Origin: Candidatus Cacconaster merdequi
Lineage (GTDB): Bacteria > Bacteroidota > Bacteroidia > Bacteroidales > UBA932
NCBI GenBank assembly: GCA_018064345.1
Contig: JAGHVK010000066.1
Coordinates: 52,540-116,539 of the forward strand
Direction of reading: 5' to 3'
Length of the DNA: 64,000 bases
The notes below the pieces were generated by a model. It saw only the letters and a program-made list of their open reading frames with translations. It was not told the DNA's origin and did no database searches. The position numbers were made by a program, and so were the translations under genes. This document shows, piece after piece, positions 37,140-46,482 of this stretch. The first letter of the stretch is position 1. Every line of letters starts with the position of its first letter.

Positions 37140-37611
37140 CTGATTCTTTATAATGAAATCCCATTCCCAAAGTAGCTTTTCCTGCGGCTTTGCCGACAGG
37201 TTGTATCTGGACGGTCCACTCTCCTGTTTCGCTGCCGCAAATGCGGATATTGTCGCGATATGGCCACAGGGCATCAACCACTGACCCTCCTCTTCTGTAG
37301 ATGCTGATGTTGTCCGCTTTTTCAAGAGGAAATGTGACAAGCTCCTTGCTGATGTCGCCCCTTGGCGATTTGACTGTAATTTCGTAAATCACTGATTTGT
37401 TGTTCTTCAGCTCGCTGTTACAGTCAATTCTTGCTGCTATGCCGGTGCTGTAGACTTTTGTGGTGTCGGTAAGATGGACAGGGAAGGTGTAGATTCTGTC
37501 CGTGGCATCTTCGGACATGACCAGACTGAAACTCTCCGCCGGTTTAGTGCAGGAAGAGAGACTCAACATAAGAAGTGCTGCAAGAAAGATATGGCTATTG
37601 CGGCCTTTCAT
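37126..37611 (-). CDS. gldH: GldH-like gliding motility lipoprotein
   Basis: MKGRNSHIFLAALLMLSLSSC lipobox; small lipoprotein next to ricT/holB, consistent with Bacteroidota synteny. Confidence 0.75.
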   Translation of the reverse strand: MKGRNSHIFLAALLMLSLSSCTKPAESFSLVMSEDATDRIYTFPVHLTDTTKVYSTGIAARIDCNSELKNNKSVIYEITVKSPRGDISKELVTFPLEKADNISIYRRGGSVVDALWPYRDNIRICGSETGEWTVQIQPVGKAAGKATLGMGFHYKESDGER

Positions 37612-38803
37612 TCTTCTTGTCGCCGCCTTTTTCAGACTTTTTTCCACCGCTGCGGTTCGCCCGGCGGTCGCCTTTGCCGCTATGTTTGTGATGGTTGCCG
37701 TTTTTCTTTCCTCTGCTGTCGAAGCGCGAGATGCTCTCGTCCCCTACGGCGCTGACAAAGCCGGTTTCGGCATCCTTGTCGTTGTTGCCGCCCTGTATTG
37801 ACTCAGGCTTAACCCCTTTGCGGTTGGCTGCGATGATATCCTTGACTTGCTGTGCGGTAAGGATGTGAAGTTTTGCCATACTTCCCTGTTCGTAGGAGAA
37901 GTACATCAGGCCGCGCAAAGTGTCGGTCTTCATCAGATATGCCGGTCCGTCTGCGAGTTCGATAGGCCCGCGAAGGTCAGGAATCGACTTTGCTGCATCG
38001 AGATATACGGAAGCTTCATAGTTGATGCAGCATTTGAGCTTGCTGCACTGACCTGCAAGTTTCTGAGGGTTGAGGGACAAATCCTGGCATCTTGCCGCCT
38101 GTGTTGTGATTGACTGGAAATCAGTCATATACCTTGAACAGCACAAAGTCCTTCCACACACGCCTATTCCTCCTATGAGCCCTGCTTCCTGCCTTGCACC
38201 GATTTGTTTCATTTCAATTCGGATGTGGAACTCTTCGGCAAAATCCTTGATGAGCTGTCTGAAATCGACTCTTTCATCTGCTATGTAGTAGAAGATGGCT
38301 TTTGTGCCGTCGCCCTGGAACTCTACATCGCCAATCTTCATGTTCAGACCGAGGCGGGCTGCCAGCTGCCGTGCGCGGATCATAGTCTGATGCTCACGGG
38401 CGATAGCTTCCTGCCAGCGCTCTATGTCAAGAATCTTGGCCTTGCGGTAGATTTTTCTGAATTCGTAGGTTTTAGGGTCTATGTGCTTGTGCACCATCTG
38501 CCGCATAACCACCGGCCCTTCCAGTGTGATGATTCCGATATCGTGTCCGTTAGCCGCCTCCACCACGACAATATCACCCTTCTTCAGGAGTTGCCCCGAT
38601 TCGTTGCGGTATATGCCTTTGTGAGTGTTCTTGAAGCGCACTTCGAACATATCCTTGTACTGCTCCTGCGAGATTCCTTCCATCCAGTCGAAGGAATGCA
38701 GCTTGCAGCAGCCGCTCTTGTAGCTTATCTTGAGTTCCCCGTTCGGGAAGCGGTCCACTTCACAACCGCGGGAACAATCGTATTTTTTATCAATCGTATC
38801 CAT
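37595..38803 (-). CDS. ricT: PSP1-domain protein (RicT-like) with basic tail
   Basis: YFYEQGSMAK region plus CGRTLCCSRYMTDF, LSLNPQKLAGQCSKLKCCINYE. Confidence 0.9.
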   Translation of the reverse strand: MDTIDKKYDCSRGCEVDRFPNGELKISYKSGCCKLHSFDWMEGISQEQYKDMFEVRFKNTHKGIYRNESGQLLKKGDIVVVEAANGHDIGIITLEGPVVMRQMVHKHIDPKTYEFRKIYRKAKILDIERWQEAIAREHQTMIRARQLAARLGLNMKIGDVEFQGDGTKAIFYYIADERVDFRQLIKDFAEEFHIRIEMKQIGARQEAGLIGGIGVCGRTLCCSRYMTDFQSITTQAARCQDLSLNPQKLAGQCSKLKCCINYEASVYLDAAKSIPDLRGPIELADGPAYLMKTDTLRGLMYFSYEQGSMAKLHILTAQQVKDIIAANRKGVKPESIQGGNNDKDAETGFVSAVGDESISRFDSRGKKNGNHHKHSGKGDRRANRSGGKKSEKGGDKKNERPQ

Positions 38804-38810
38804 AACCAGG

Positions 38811-39854
38811 CTACAAAGTTAATAATAAGTAATTACATAAATCGCAGAAGACCAGTTTCGAATTAACGTTGCTGCCTATGTCCGAAAGAACCTTGTCAAA
38901 GGCCTTCAGGACCATCTCGTAGGAATCTTTCCTGATCCGTCCTGCAAATTCATTGATGAGGGCTCTCTCCTCTTCCACAGGCTCTGCAAGTGTTTCCATT
39001 CCGCAGGAGGCGAGGAATATCTTCCTGAGGAATGATTCTGCATACAGGCAGAACTCCTTCTGCTGTTCCCTGCCGGCTTCGGCGAGGTCCTCCCAAAGAG
39101 GGAAGATGTCTGCAATCGACCTTCTCAGGCTCGCGTCCAGAATGGCGGTGATTTTCTCCCTCATAAGAGGATTATCCTGAACCGCTCCTGCCGAAATACG
39201 CTCCTGTGTGGAGAGAGGCTTCAAATCGATTCTCTGGCATCTTGAACGGATAGTCTTGAGAATCCGCTCCGGGTTGTGCGATATGAGCAGGAAGAGTGTC
39301 CGGACAGGAGGCTCCTCGATTATCTTCAGCAGCTTGTTGGCAGCATCAGCGTTCATCTTCTCAGGCAGGAAGATGATCATCACTTTGTAAGTTCCTTCCG
39401 CTGCCCTGAGTGAAAGCTTGTCGAATATGCGTTTTGACTCGTTTACGCTGATGTTGCTGTTCTTCGCTTCTATTCCGATGGCCTCGTAGAGGTCCTGTTC
39501 CGTGAAATAGGGATTTGAGACTGCAAGCTCTCTGAACTGCCTGAGGAAGTAGTCGGATATCGGGGCCTTTTTCTCACTGTCCGACAAATCCTTGCCGGTG
39601 CTCACCGGAAATGCGAAATGAAGGTCCGGATGAATGAGCTTGCCATATTTGTGGCAGGAAGAGCAGACGCCGCAGGAGTCTGTCTCTTTCCGGTCGCGGC
39701 AGTTTACATATTGCGCCAATGCACTCGCAAGTGCGAACGCCCCTCCTCCGTTCTCTTCGCAGAAAAGAATGGCATGACTCAGACGGTTGCTTTGAACCAT
39801 CTGAATCAGAGACTTTTTCAAGACATCGTTCCCTATCGTTTCACTAAACAGCAT
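38811..39854 (-). CDS. holB: DNA polymerase III subunit delta'
   Basis: SHAILFCEENGGGAFALASALAQYVNC, zinc motif CGVCSSCHK, KVMIIFLPEKMNADAANKLLKIIEEP. Confidence 0.92.
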   Translation of the reverse strand: MLFSETIGNDVLKKSLIQMVQSNRLSHAILFCEENGGGAFALASALAQYVNCRDRKETDSCGVCSSCHKYGKLIHPDLHFAFPVSTGKDLSDSEKKAPISDYFLRQFRELAVSNPYFTEQDLYEAIGIEAKNSNISVNESKRIFDKLSLRAAEGTYKVMIIFLPEKMNADAANKLLKIIEEPPVRTLFLLISHNPERILKTIRSRCQRIDLKPLSTQERISAGAVQDNPLMREKITAILDASLRRSIADIFPLWEDLAEAGREQQKEFCLYAESFLRKIFLASCGMETLAEPVEEERALINEFAGRIRKDSYEMVLKAFDKVLSDIGSNVNSKLVFCDLCNYLLLTL

Positions 39855-39857
39855 CTG

Positions 39858-41573
39858 CTACAAAGTTACGGTCATTTCACATTTTTTGCAATCGAAGTGA
39901 AGCACTAATTTCCTGTTGTTGTTGAGCAGGTACAAATCTGCCGCCCTGCCGCACTTTCCCTGTTTCGGGCAGAGGCCCAGTTCCCAGCGAACACAATACT
40001 TTGTCCTCATCAGCTCTCCTTCAAGAGGAGGAACATTTCCCGGGATGTGAGCCTTGTCAACAGCCCATTTACTCCCTTCAGGCTTTCTTATGCTCTCTTT
40101 CTTCAGAATGTCAGCGAGTTCCCTCCTCCAGGCATTGATTTGTGAAACAGTATGGAAATATACTGTGTCGCAATCGACTTTTGTAACGGTGAACGAATAC
40201 TCGCCTGCTCTCTTCCCAAGTTGGGAGAGCAAGGTTGCAGTAGCAAGTTCAGGCTTTTGGGCTGGTGGAGCATCCTCTGTAAAAGATATCCTGGCTTCCG
40301 CTCCCGTAGCGGCCCTGGCTTCAATGGTTGTCCTGCCATTCCGGCTGACGCAGGATACTTCAGCGGGAATGACCCTTTGGGGCATATTCTTCTCGAGTTC
40401 GTGTTCAAACCTGATGTTGAGGCTGCGGAACAGTTCCGTCCCTTTTTCAAGGCCGGAGGAATCCTTTACGGAAAGAATGTTCCCGTCAGCCACCTCCACC
40501 CTCATTCCTTCCACCTGGTCTCCATTCGACACGAAAGAGAGTCCGTCACCGTTTGCAATCTCCACACCTTCAGCCATATCCGTGCGGATTTTCCCACCCT
40601 TTGCCGATATGACTCTTCCTACATATTCACCGAGGGCTTTCGCTGCCTCTCCGCTGTTCCACCTGCCTCGTTCCCCGTCTATCCAACAACTCGTGTAACC
40701 TCTGTTGAATGTAGCGTCAGGATTCGGTACGAACCCTCCCTCAACCGTTCCGAAAGAGGCTTTGCGGTATAGAGGGTTTGCTTCGATGAAACGGTCTATG
40801 ACGTTCCGGTAGTGGCGTACGACATTCTTGACGTATGAGGCGTTCTTCAGACGGCCCTCTATCTTGAAGGAAGATACACCGCACTCCACCAGCTCTTTTA
40901 TGCGGTTGTCAAGGCGGTAATCCTTCAGAGAGAGAACAGGCTTGTCCTTGAGCAGGACATTGCCTTCGCCATCGAGCAGGTCGTACTTCGAGCGGCAAGG
41001 CTGTGCGCAGCATCCCCGGTTGGCACTTCTACCGGTAATCTGCTCACTCAGATAGCATTGACCGCTGTAGCATACGCAAAGGGCTCCGTGTACGAAGAAT
41101 TCAATTTCGCAACTGGTTGCCTGCCGTATTTCCCTTATCCTGTCAAGGGAGAGCTGCCTTTCAAGAATAATCCTCTTGAATCCGCAGCGTTCCAGTTCGA
41201 CGGCCCTTTCCGGTGTTCTGATGACACATTGGGTCGAAGCGTGCAGCTCGATTGGTGGAAGGTTCAGGGAGAGCAGCCTCATATCCTGTACGATGACTGC
41301 ATCCACCCCGGCTTCGTAATACTCCCATACGAGCTTTTCCGCCTCTGCCATCTCCTCTTCTTCCAACAGGGTGTTGAGGGTGGCATATACTCTTGCTCCA
41401 TAAAGATGGGCGTGCCGGCACAGAATCTCTATGTCGCTGACAGGATTGGCTGCAGCAACGCGGGCGCCGAACGAGGGTCCGGCTATATATACAGCATCGG
41501 CACCGCAATCAATAGCCGCGGTGCCGACGGTAAGGTCTCTTGCAGGAGCAAGCAGCTCTAATGCTAATTGCAT
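39858..41573 (-). CDS. Peptidase U32 family protein
   Basis: Start MQLALELLAPARD; EFFVHGALCVCYSGQCYLSEQITGRSANRGCCAQPCRSKY. Confidence 0.94.
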   Translation of the reverse strand: MQLALELLAPARDLTVGTAAIDCGADAVYIAGPSFGARVAAANPVSDIEILCRHAHLYGARVYATLNTLLEEEEMAEAEKLVWEYYEAGVDAVIVQDMRLLSLNLPPIELHASTQCVIRTPERAVELERCGFKRIILERQLSLDRIREIRQATSCEIEFFVHGALCVCYSGQCYLSEQITGRSANRGCCAQPCRSKYDLLDGEGNVLLKDKPVLSLKDYRLDNRIKELVECGVSSFKIEGRLKNASYVKNVVRHYRNVIDRFIEANPLYRKASFGTVEGGFVPNPDATFNRGYTSCWIDGERGRWNSGEAAKALGEYVGRVISAKGGKIRTDMAEGVEIANGDGLSFVSNGDQVEGMRVEVADGNILSVKDSSGLEKGTELFRSLNIRFEHELEKNMPQRVIPAEVSCVSRNGRTTIEARAATGAEARISFTEDAPPAQKPELATATLLSQLGKRAGEYSFTVTKVDCDTVYFHTVSQINAWRRELADILKKESIRKPEGSKWAVDKAHIPGNVPPLEGELMRTKYCVRWELGLCPKQGKCGRAADLYLLNNNRKLVLHFDCKKCEMTVTL

Positions 41574-42502
41574 TTGAGGGTTGTGATTTGATAGCGGGCG
41601 GCTTCTCCCCATTTTGCATCCTGTGCAATCTGCTTGAAGTAACCGCAAGCCTTTGCATTGTCACCGGCCTTGATGAGAGCATCACCGAGCTGGTAGATGA
41701 TCTGGGCCTTGTCCTTTGCGTTAGGGCTCAAGGCAAGGTAAGCCTCGAAGCCTTCAACGGCAGTCTTGTACTGCTTAAGGCCTGATGCGCTGATACCGAT
41801 AACCTTCTGTGCTGTTGCGTTGTCAAGGAATTCGACAGACTTCTGAGCATTTTCAAGCGCGCCTTTGAGATCCTTTGCCTTCTGGCAGGCAGCGGCTTTC
41901 TTGAGGTAGAGGGTGGAAAGCTGCTTTGAGGCTGCTTCTTTCTCCCCGTTTTCAATAGCTGTCAGATAAGAAGCGGTTGCATCATTGATTTTGCCGGCAG
42001 CGGCCTGTGCCATACCCATACGCAGATATGCAGTTCCGTTTGCAGGGTCGATTGCAATGAGTTTCTTGCAGGCTTCGATTGCTCCTTCGAAATTCTTTTC
42101 GTTCAGAAGAGATCCCACATTTGACAGCATGACCTGAGGGATGAGGGCTTTTGCTTCTTCTGCAACTTCTGTATTGCCGAATTTTCCGGCAAGATCAGCT
42201 GCTTTGCTGAAACTCTTTACTGCTTCGTCTATGTTCTTGTCGTTCACAAGTTCCTTGCCCAAAGAAATGAGAATGTCAGGGAGGATGCTCTTGCACTGGT
42301 CTGCGATATCTTTTCCTTCTTCACCGAGAGCTTCGGCAGCATTGAGAGCCTGCTCGAATGCATTTGCGGCCTCAGACTTGTTCCCCGAGTTGAGAAGAGT
42401 CGCGGCATTGTTGAACATTTCGGTTGTCTTTTCAAGATCCTGTGCGGAGCAGATGCCAAGAGAGCATACTGCAACGGTGAGCGCTAAGAAAAATTTTTTC
42501 AT
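41564..42502 (-). CDS. Secreted TPR-repeat protein
   Basis: Signal MKKFFLALTVAVCSLGICSAQ; repeated TPR-like A..G....A helices. Confidence 0.85.
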   Translation of the reverse strand: MKKFFLALTVAVCSLGICSAQDLEKTTEMFNNAATLLNSGNKSEAANAFEQALNAAEALGEEGKDIADQCKSILPDILISLGKELVNDKNIDEAVKSFSKAADLAGKFGNTEVAEEAKALIPQVMLSNVGSLLNEKNFEGAIEACKKLIAIDPANGTAYLRMGMAQAAAGKINDATASYLTAIENGEKEAASKQLSTLYLKKAAACQKAKDLKGALENAQKSVEFLDNATAQKVIGISASGLKQYKTAVEGFEAYLALSPNAKDKAQIIYQLGDALIKAGDNAKACGYFKQIAQDAKWGEAARYQITTLKCN

Positions 42503-42617
42503 TTCGTATAAATTTGTTGTTGTTTCTGTTTTGCAGGATAGTTTTTCAAACATCCTGCCAAATTTATGAACTTATGTTTAAATTTGCAAAAAACTGAGAA
42601 CGAATTGGCCCGAGGAC

Positions 42618-43211
42618 GTGAAAATGAATATCTCTCCCATTATTCAGATAGGGGACATACTGGTCTCCTCTGAAATCATAACGGAATGTTTTTCCTGCAA
42701 CTATGAAGAGTGCAAAGGCGCCTGCTGCATAATCGGCGAAAGCGGGGCTCCGATGACGGAAGAGGAGTCAGAGCAGATTGAAGCGGCCTACCCCGAGATA
42801 AGCCGGTGGATGAGTTCCCAGGGACAGTCGAAGATATCTGAAACAGGCTTCTTCGAGATTGACTCAGATGGTGACATTGTCACCCCTCTACTGGGCAACA
42901 GTGAAGAATGTGCCTACACACGCTTTGAAAACGGGAGCTGCTTCTGTGCCATAGAACGTTGCCACTGTGCGGGCGGATGCAGGTTCATCAAGCCATTGTC
43001 GTGCCGTCTCTATCCAATCAGGGCTTCAGTTCTGTCGAATGGCCTGACTGCATTGAACCTTCACAGATGGGATATCTGCCGTGGGGCTTTTGAAAAGGGA
43101 CGCCGTGAAGGCGTGCGGGTATATCAGTTCCTTGAGAAACCTCTTGTAGATGCCTTCGGAGAAGATTTCTACCGGGAGCTGTCAATTGCGGCCGATATGT
43201 TCAAAGAGTAG
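42618..43211 (+). CDS. DUF3109-family Cys-rich protein
   Basis: CFSCNYEECKGACCIIGESGAPMTEEE; CHCAGGCRFIKPLSCRLYPIR. Confidence 0.85.
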   Translation: MKMNISPIIQIGDILVSSEIITECFSCNYEECKGACCIIGESGAPMTEEESEQIEAAYPEISRWMSSQGQSKISETGFFEIDSDGDIVTPLLGNSEECAYTRFENGSCFCAIERCHCAGGCRFIKPLSCRLYPIRASVLSNGLTALNLHRWDICRGAFEKGRREGVRVYQFLEKPLVDAFGEDFYRELSIAADMFKE

Positions 43212-43345
43212 GAATCTGTTTAGAAAAGAGCAAAAAATCAGACAGTTTCAATGCAGGTTCTTTATTTTTCTTTTGGTAGTTGGTGAATAATTTACTTAAC
43301 TTTGTCAGAGAGAAAGTCCATTATATCACAACATTATAAACTACT

Positions 43346-43675
43346 ATGGGAAAATTTGAAGTATCAGTTCGCAAGAACGGCGAGTTCCAGTTCAATCTGA
43401 AAGCCACCAACGGACAGGTAATCCTCAGCAGCGAGGGTTACACAACCAAGGCCGCCTGCCTCAACGGTGTGGAATCTGTTAAGAAAAATGCAATTGAAGA
43501 GAAGCGTTTCGAAAAGAAGACCGCTGCCAACGGCAAGTCCTATTTCGTGCTCAAGGCTACCAACGGTCAGGTAATCGGCCAGAGCCAGATGTACGCTTCT
43601 GAAAAAACCCGCGACAACGGTATTGCATCAGTGGCAAAGAACGCTCCTGACGCTCCGGTAGTGGAAATCATATAA
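43346..43675 (+). CDS. YegP-like (DUF1508) protein with two repeats
   Basis: Duplicated LKATNGQVILSSEGYTTKAACLNGVESVKKNA / LKATNGQVIGQSQMYASEKTRDNGIASVAKNA. Confidence 0.93.
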   Translation: MGKFEVSVRKNGEFQFNLKATNGQVILSSEGYTTKAACLNGVESVKKNAIEEKRFEKKTAANGKSYFVLKATNGQVIGQSQMYASEKTRDNGIASVAKNAPDAPVVEII

Positions 43676-43696
43676 TCCGCTGCCTTTCCGACAGAT

Positions 43697-43726
43697 AAAA
43701 GATGGCCCGCAAGCCATCTTTTTTTG
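43697..43726 (+). terminator. Rho-independent terminator after yegP-like gene
   Basis: AAAAGATGGC-ccgcaa-GCCATCTTTTTTT. Confidence 0.85.
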
Positions 43727-43738
43727 TTCCGGGCCGGA

Positions 43739-44920
43739 CTATCTCAACTTGTTCCTTTCGAAATGGGACCTCGTCTGGAGGAAATAATGGGCTACTCCCG
43801 CAGCGTTTATTGCGAATGCCACCCAGAAAGCGCAATGGTAGCCTACTCGTTCTGCCGCCAGTCCTCCGGCAAGGATTCCGAGACCTACCCCGGCATCCCA
43901 CGCAGTGAGGGTGGAGGAGTTGGCCGTGCCTCTCTTGTTGTGCTCTGCAAGATTGATGAACATCGTCTGCAGTGCCGGGTACATGTGCCCGTTGCCCAGT
44001 CCGATGACAAACGGAGCAAGATAGTATCCTATGGGATTATGGAGCGCTGCGAACAGGCAATATCCGCACAGCGATATGCAGATGCCGACCGAGGCGTTGT
44101 GAGAGACGCGGTTGTGCTTCAGACCTTTTGCTCCGGTAAGGCGGGAGAGTATCAGGCCGATTGCAAGGAATGTGAAGAACAGTCCGGTACCTTCCTCCAT
44201 TCCGAGCTCCTCTTTCCCGTAAATTGCGACATAAGTGGAAATCACTCCGTAAGAGAAGGCAAAACAGGCCATCGATATTGCTTCCGGCCAGCCTTTCAGA
44301 AGAAAGAATCTGTCGAGGGACAGTACCTTCTTCTCAGGCACGAAGTCTCTCCTTGGAAGTTTGATGGTGCTGTCCACCACGAGGCCGATGAAGGAAATGA
44401 CAAGCGACAGCCACAGCAGGGCCTTGAAATTGCCGTCAAACGCCTGAAGGACATATATTGCCGCCACAGGTCCAAGCACATTCGCAAGGTTGTTGCTCAG
44501 GCCGTAATATCCGATGCCTTCGGCTCTGCACCCAGGAGAGAGGACATCTATAGCCACTGTGTTGGCCGCTACGGTAGTAGCTCCGAAAGGCGCTCCGTGG
44601 AGCGTGCGGAATATGGTGAACATAGTCAGGGAGCCGGCTATCAGATATCCTCCGAAGAGTGCTGCGAAGAGGAAGTAGCAGACCATAAGAACGGCCTTCC
44701 TTGGATAGCTGTCCACGAGATAGCCGCTGAAAGGTCTGATGGCGAGCGCCATCACGGTATAGCCGGCGAGCGCGAAGCCTATGGTTTCCTTGTCTGCTCC
44801 GAAAGTTTCGTTCAGATACAACGGAAGAAGAGGTACGATGAGCATGAATGAAAAATAGATCAGGAAATTCCCGATCCATATTTTCAGATAGTTGCCGGTC
44901 CAGACCCTGTCCTGCGTCAT
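43739..44920 (-). CDS. MFS transporter
   Basis: 12-TM pattern; GYTVMALAIRPFSGYLVDSYPRKAVLMVCY. Confidence 0.9.
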   Translation of the reverse strand: MTQDRVWTGNYLKIWIGNFLIYFSFMLIVPLLPLYLNETFGADKETIGFALAGYTVMALAIRPFSGYLVDSYPRKAVLMVCYFLFAALFGGYLIAGSLTMFTIFRTLHGAPFGATTVAANTVAIDVLSPGCRAEGIGYYGLSNNLANVLGPVAAIYVLQAFDGNFKALLWLSLVISFIGLVVDSTIKLPRRDFVPEKKVLSLDRFFLLKGWPEAISMACFAFSYGVISTYVAIYGKEELGMEEGTGLFFTFLAIGLILSRLTGAKGLKHNRVSHNASVGICISLCGYCLFAALHNPIGYYLAPFVIGLGNGHMYPALQTMFINLAEHNKRGTANSSTLTAWDAGVGLGILAGGLAAERVGYHCAFWVAFAINAAGVAHYFLQTRSHFERNKLR

Positions 44921-45411
44921 TATTCCTGATCCTCCTGAGGACCGTCCGCTTTTTGAATCTTGAAAGAGAGGATGCTCTGCACGCGCATCACATCTTTCCT
45001 GTAGCCTTCGATGACGATAGGATTTCCGGATATGTCCATTGTTATGCGGTCTTCAAAGAAGAGACGGAGGAGGCGCTGGACCATTTTTTCCTGACGGAAG
45101 GTGACAACACCCTCCTCGGCTTTTTCTACCTTGTAGCCCAAGTCGCTCATAGCCTCTTCAATAAGAGTGCGGTACTCGGCATAATCCTTGTTGATGTATA
45201 TCTTGCGCTTGAAGAAAGACACAGCCGGATAGACTGCACCGAACACAGCGAAGAAGCAGAGAAGTTTAGGGAAAGAGCCTTCCTCGAACATGTCCGTAAA
45301 GGAGAGCCCTGCTTTCTTCTGGCTTGAGAAGATGAACAGCACTGAAACGATGAGGGTGAATATTACTGCAAAATAGAGAATTGATTTGAGAGCGCGGATA
45401 AAGTATTTCAT
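44920..45411 (-). CDS. Hypothetical membrane protein
   Basis: Start MKYFIRALKSILYFAVIF; two TM segments. Confidence 0.65.
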   Translation of the reverse strand: MKYFIRALKSILYFAVIFTLIVSVLFIFSSQKKAGLSFTDMFEEGSFPKLLCFFAVFGAVYPAVSFFKRKIYINKDYAEYRTLIEEAMSDLGYKVEKAEEGVVTFRQEKMVQRLLRLFFEDRITMDISGNPIVIEGYRKDVMRVQSILSFKIQKADGPQEDQE

Positions 45412-45523
45412 TGTTGAACCTCTTTTTAATATCGCAAATTTATGCTTATTTTTGCAAATATGAACAGGTTTCAAGAAAGACTTGAGAGTGACTGATAAAG
45501 GGATTTCATAAAAAGAACAGAAT

Positions 45524-46474
45524 ATGTACGAATTTGATGACGAAATGCTGGAGTTCGAGAAGGAACATCCGGCCAAAGGGAATAACAGGAATTACGGTAA
45601 CTCAGGAAACAATGGCGGCGGAGGAATGAAAGCTGCCACCATTGTGCTTGGAGTGATAGCAGCCCTGCTGATAGGCGTGCTGGCATACGTATGGCTCACG
45701 AAGAACGCACTTGTCAGGGAGCTCAACATTGAAAAGGAAAATCTTACCGAGGAACTGGTTGCCCTGCAGAGCGATTACGAGAGCCTGAGCACGGAGAACT
45801 CCGAACTCAATGACTCCCTCACTGTGGAGAAAGAGAAAGTGGGGCAGCTCATAGAACGCCTTCAGAAGACTGAGGCAACCAACAGGGCCAAGATCCGTCA
45901 GTATGAGAAGGAGCTCGGAACACTCCGCTCTATAATGAAGAGCTACATCCATCAGCTCGACTCACTGAATACGCTCAATACCGAACTGCGTGCAGAGGCT
46001 TCCGAAGCCCGCAAGGCGGCACAGGAGAGCCGTCAGCAATACGAGAACCTCCGCACACACACCGACGAACTTTCGAAGCGTGCGAGTGCTGGCGCCGTCG
46101 TCAAGGGACGCGGGGCAGTCCTTTCTGCCATCAACTCTTCAAACAAGGCCACCGACCGCAGCAGCCGTGTGCAGAAGTTGAAGGCTTGTATAAGCCTTAT
46201 CGAAAATTCAATTGCCGAGAAGGGCTTCCGTACGGTTTATATCCGTGTCAAGGGCCCTGACGGAATACTTCTCGCCACCGACAGTCAGAACATCTTCACC
46301 TGCGAGGGCGAACAGATGATTTATTCAGCCTCCCGTGAGGTCGATTACCAGGGCGACGAGGTTGAAATATGCATCTATTTCGCAAACCCTCAGGGTTTTG
46401 TAAAGGGCGTTTATTCAGTGGATATCTACACTGACGAGGCAAAACTCGGCTCAGCTGACCTTCTGCTCAAATAA
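45524..46474 (+). CDS. Hypothetical single-TM protein with long coiled coil and C-terminal globular domain
   Basis: ATIVLGVIAALLIGVLAYVWL TM, then heptad-rich LNIEKENLTEELVALQSDYESLSTENSELNDSL. Confidence 0.75.
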   Translation: MYEFDDEMLEFEKEHPAKGNNRNYGNSGNNGGGGMKAATIVLGVIAALLIGVLAYVWLTKNALVRELNIEKENLTEELVALQSDYESLSTENSELNDSLTVEKEKVGQLIERLQKTEATNRAKIRQYEKELGTLRSIMKSYIHQLDSLNTLNTELRAEASEARKAAQESRQQYENLRTHTDELSKRASAGAVVKGRGAVLSAINSSNKATDRSSRVQKLKACISLIENSIAEKGFRTVYIRVKGPDGILLATDSQNIFTCEGEQMIYSASREVDYQGDEVEICIYFANPQGFVKGVYSVDIYTDEAKLGSADLLLK

Positions 46475-46482
46475 CAGCCCTG

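Noticed and set aside
40054-40772. Two plus-strand ORFs opposite the U32 peptidase
   Set aside because: Overlapping shadow ORFs of a well-supported gene.
43384-43670. Internal direct repeat
   Set aside because: Explained by the known two-repeat architecture of YegP/DUF1508 proteins.
43724-44851. 375-aa plus-strand ORF opposite the MFS transporter
   Set aside because: Shadow ORF of a clear MFS gene; composition is charged and low-information, no domain.
45461-45485. GAACAGGTTTCAAGAAAGACTTGAG, a possible motif relative
   Set aside because: Only the ACAGGTT core matches; spacing and orientation do not fit, so not counted.
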